From DATJIG01 sp050260515 (GTDB lineage Bacteria > Pseudomonadota > Alphaproteobacteria > SMXQ01), in NCBI GenBank assembly GCA_050260515.1, contig JBLNCI010000022.1, forward strand, positions 177,706 through 241,705: a stretch of 64,000 nucleotides of DNA, written 5' to 3'. Position numbers and translations under genes: made by a program. Positions 61,943 through 64,000 of the stretch are shown piece by piece; the stretch's first letter is position 1, and every line of letters starts with the position of its first letter. Under the pieces are notes generated by a model, which worked only from the letters and a program-made list of their open reading frames with translations, was not told the DNA's origin and did no database searches.

Positions 61943-62245
61943 GTGGAGGCGCCGACCATCATCGGAGCGTTGGCCACGATCGCGTCGACGATCAGCTTCG
62001 TGCCTCAAGCCTGGAAGATCATCAAATCCCGCCGGACGCACGACATCTCCGTCGGTATGTACGCCGTGACCGTCACGGGATTCGGCCTGTGGACGGCCTA
62101 CGGCGTACTGCTCGGGCAATGGCCGCTGATCGTGACCAACAGCATCTGTCTGCTGCTGTCGGCCTTCATCCTCACAATGAAGCTGCTGCCGCCGAGGCAG
62201 AAGAACGTCGTCGCCGACGTCCTCGACCCCGACGCCCGCCCCTGA
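61943..62245 (+). CDS. SemiSWEET family sugar transporter
   Basis: 100 residues with one three-helix bundle of the MtN3/SWEET type. The PQ motif is in STISFVPQAWKIIKSR, followed by DISVGMYAVTVTGFGLWTAY and a third helix (IVTNSICLLLSAFILTMKLL). It works as a dimer to carry small sugars. GTG start. Confidence 0.92.
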   Translation: MEAPTIIGALATIASTISFVPQAWKIIKSRRTHDISVGMYAVTVTGFGLWTAYGVLLGQWPLIVTNSICLLLSAFILTMKLLPPRQKNVVADVLDPDARP

Positions 62246-62256
62246 CGTACGCGCGA

Positions 62257-62619
62257 TCAGGAGTCGTTCTGCTTCTTCGTCACCGAGCAGAAGGCGCTGT
62301 TGCTGCCGAAGCTCCCCGGCGCCAGATCCTGGCAGCCGGAAATCGTCGGCGAGCCGCCGGTCGGGATGTACGCACCGCCACCGCCGCCGTTGCCCAGTGG
62401 TGCGTTCGTGCGCGGGCCGCCGAGGAACCCGGACTGGGCCACCGCGTACTTGGTGACCTCCGGCGCGAGCAACAGCGTCACCAGCGGCGGGGTCGCCACG
62501 GCGTAGCGGCCGCAGCGGAGCAGGAAACGCCGCCTCGCCTGGGCCATGTCTCGGTCGGAGATCGGGGGCTGATTCGCGGTGTCGCCACCGGCATTACGGG
62601 AGCCGTTGGTGCGCTTCAT
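62257..62619 (-). CDS. Small exported glycine-rich protein
   Basis: 120 residues. Twin-arginine-like stretch (QARRRFLLRCGRYAVAT) followed by a hydrophobic segment (PPLVTLLLAPEV), then a Gly/Pro-rich mature part with two cysteines near the end (ISGCQDL, AFCSVT). GGAGG lies before the ATG. Not recognised; export via Tat or Sec is inferred from the N-terminus. Confidence 0.6.
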   Translation of the reverse strand: MKRTNGSRNAGGDTANQPPISDRDMAQARRRFLLRCGRYAVATPPLVTLLLAPEVTKYAVAQSGFLGGPRTNAPLGNGGGGGAYIPTGGSPTISGCQDLAPGSFGSNSAFCSVTKKQNDS

Positions 62620-62859
62620 GGGGGTCCTCCATGTATGCACAAAAAATACGTTGCGGAGACCAAGACACAGCAGCCGGCGTCCGAGTACACGCAGCATCCG
62701 TATGGCTGTGGACACATTCCTGTCGCGCTGCGGAGAGAGACTTGCCGGACTGGCGGAAAGGCCAGCGATCCCAAGGGTGTGCGCGCCCGCCACTTTTTGG
62801 TCACGGGCCACCAAGGGATGCCCGTCGCTATGAAGGAGGACTGGCCCTAGATTCCGAAC

Positions 62860-64000
62860 ATGCCCGCGACAACAAGAACGCCCGCGAACGGCGGTCCCCG
62901 CATCTACAACCTGTTCCCGCCCCTATTCGGCCCGGTTGACGCGTGGCGCGCGCAGCTTCCGCGCATCGCCGAAATGGGATTCGACTGGCTGTACCTGAAC
63001 CCGATCCACTATCCGGGCTTCTCCGGCAGCCTCTATGCCATCAAGGACCCGTACAGGCTCAACGACATGTTCGCCGAGCCGGGCCGCGACGCGACCGCCG
63101 CGGTGAAGGGCTTCGTCGACGAAGCCGGAGCGCGCGGCATGCGCGTCATGCTCGACCTCGTCGTGAACCACACCTCGAAGGACGCCCTCCTCGTCCACGA
63201 GCATCCGGAGTGGTACCGGCGCGAAGGCGGCGAGCTCTACAGTCCGCGCGTCGTCGATCCCGCCGACACGTCGCGGCTGACGGTGTGGGGCGATCTCGCC
63301 GAGCTCGATTACGAGAACCACGAGTCGCGGGAAGGCCTGATCGGGTATTGGTCCGAGTACGTGAGGCACTACACCCGCCTCGGCGTCCACGGATTCCGCT
63401 GCGATGCCGCCTACAAGGTTCCCGGCGAGGTCTGGGCGCGGCTGATCGCCGCGGCCCGCGAGGTGGCGCGCGACGTCGTGTTTTTCGCCGAGACGCTCGG
63501 CGCCGCGCCGCATCAGATGGAGAATCTCCGCGACGCGGGCTTCGACTTCTTCTTCAACAGCAGCAAGTGGTGGGACTTCCAGTCCGACTGGCTGCTCGAT
63601 CAGTACGACCGGTACCGGATCATCGCGCCGTCGATCTCGTTTCCCGAGAGCCACGACACCGAGCGCCTGGCCGCCGAGGTCGGCACCGACGATCCCCTGC
63701 GGATCGCGCAGCACGCGAAATTCCGATACCTGTTCGCCGCCTGCTTCTCCGCCGGCGTGATGATCCCAGCCGGCTACGAGTACGGCTTCCGCCGCAAGCT
63801 CGACGTCGTCGGCACGCGCCCTCACCACTGGGAGGAGCCGCACGTCGACATCACCGATTTCATCGCCGCGACGAACGCCATGAAGGTCGCGACGCCGGTG
63901 CTGAACGAGGAAGGGCCGCTGCGGCGCCCCAGGGCGCCCCACCCCCCCCACGTCGCGCGGGGGCGCGCGACGCCGGAGCGCCACAACCGCGGCGCCCGGC
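62860..64000 (+). CDS. GH13 alpha-amylase family enzyme (GlgE/trehalose synthase-like), cut by window end
   Basis: 380 codons in the window, 3' end missing. The (beta/alpha)8 barrel has region I DLVVNHTS, region II GFRCDAAYK (nucleophile Asp), region III FFAETLG (acid/base Glu) and region IV PESHDTERL (stabilising Asp), so it is catalytically complete. The form PPIHYPGF/NPIHYPGF with DPYRLN suggests an alpha-glucan maltosyltransferase or related enzyme. From about 63920 the frame turns Arg/Pro/His-rich beside a C run, unlike an amylase; this may be a sequence error. Confidence 0.85.
   Translation, partial: MPATTRTPANGGPRIYNLFPPLFGPVDAWRAQLPRIAEMGFDWLYLNPIHYPGFSGSLYAIKDPYRLNDMFAEPGRDATAAVKGFVDEAGARGMRVMLDLVVNHTSKDALLVHEHPEWYRREGGELYSPRVVDPADTSRLTVWGDLAELDYENHESREGLIGYWSEYVRHYTRLGVHGFRCDAAYKVPGEVWARLIAAAREVARDVVFFAETLGAAPHQMENLRDAGFDFFFNSSKWWDFQSDWLLDQYDRYRIIAPSISFPESHDTERLAAEVGTDDPLRIAQHAKFRYLFAACFSAGVMIPAGYEYGFRRKLDVVGTRPHHWEEPHVDITDFIAATNAMKVATPVLNEEGPLRRPRAPHPPHVARGRATPERHNRGAR

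Noticed and set aside
1..64000. CRISPR arrays, insertion sequences, integrase or phage genes
   Set aside because: No regularly spaced repeats, transposase or integrase motifs were found; the two tRNA genes have no adjacent integrase or duplicated 3' end.

Overview
The window is GC-rich, tightly packed bacterial chromosome with about 78 protein genes, two tRNAs and no rRNA, phage, transposase or CRISPR. It looks like an alphaproteobacterium, probably Hyphomicrobiales (Bradyrhizobium/Xanthobacteraceae side). Evidence seen: a ccoGHIS (fixGHIS) cluster, a mitochondrial-type complex I accessory subunit (NDUFS4 family), many Bug-type receptors, four exact matches to the EcfG general-stress promoter (GGAAC-N16/17-CGTT), and intergenic palindromes of the CGTCATGGCCGGG...CCCGGCCATCCACG type known from that order. 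The genus is inference.

Layout. 1-4.4 kb: end of ccoP, then ccoG-ccoH-ccoI-ccoS for cbb3 oxidase assembly and copper supply. 4.4-6.3 kb (minus): mtnB-mtnD-mtnC, methionine salvage. 6.5-12.3 kb: a Tat-exported thiamine-diphosphate enzyme followed by a cytochrome c, an exported class II aldolase-fold protein, a DoxX protein under a stress promoter, a small helical protein and a GMC oxidoreductase. 12.4-16.2 kb (plus): operon of DoxX, cupin, SMP-30 lactonase, double VOC protein and alpha/beta hydrolase, most genes overlapping. 16.2-17.4 kb: two divergent envelope genes, each behind its own EcfG promoter. 17.4-31.3 kb: transporters, tRNA-Arg(UCU), tRNA-Pro(UGG), nuclease, cold-shock protein, two NhaD/ArsB-type carriers, twin cupins, GST and a TAXI-TRAP transporter. 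31.3-32.8 kb: a gene-poor stretch with palindromic repeats and hairpins.

32.3-48.1 kb is the most unusual part. A minus-strand run of 11 genes (about 9.5 kb, promoter near 42.44 kb, possible terminator near 32.30 kb) alternates three paralogous VOC proteins with Bug receptors. It continues with a D-2-hydroxyacid dehydrogenase, a SnoaL-like protein, two substrate-binding-protein homologues without signal peptides and a DUF120 (archaeal-type riboflavin kinase) protein. Divergent from it is a plus-strand run: MFS carrier, double-ACT protein, FMN reductase, SpmA-SpmB fusion, a cysteine-free arylmalonate-decarboxylase-fold protein and a fourth Bug receptor. The content suggests capture and conversion of an organic acid; the substrate is unknown.

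48.1-64 kb: RND pump with adaptor, MFS, aldo/keto reductase, cytochrome b561, DUF423, HIT, a PhoH-like ATPase behind an attenuator-like leader, an EF-hand protein, a second AMDase-fold protein without the catalytic cysteines, arfB, a lipoprotein, TSUP, CBS, a PsiF-like protein, a 24-residue membrane peptide under an EcfG promoter, a SemiSWEET and the start of a GH13 enzyme cut by the window end.
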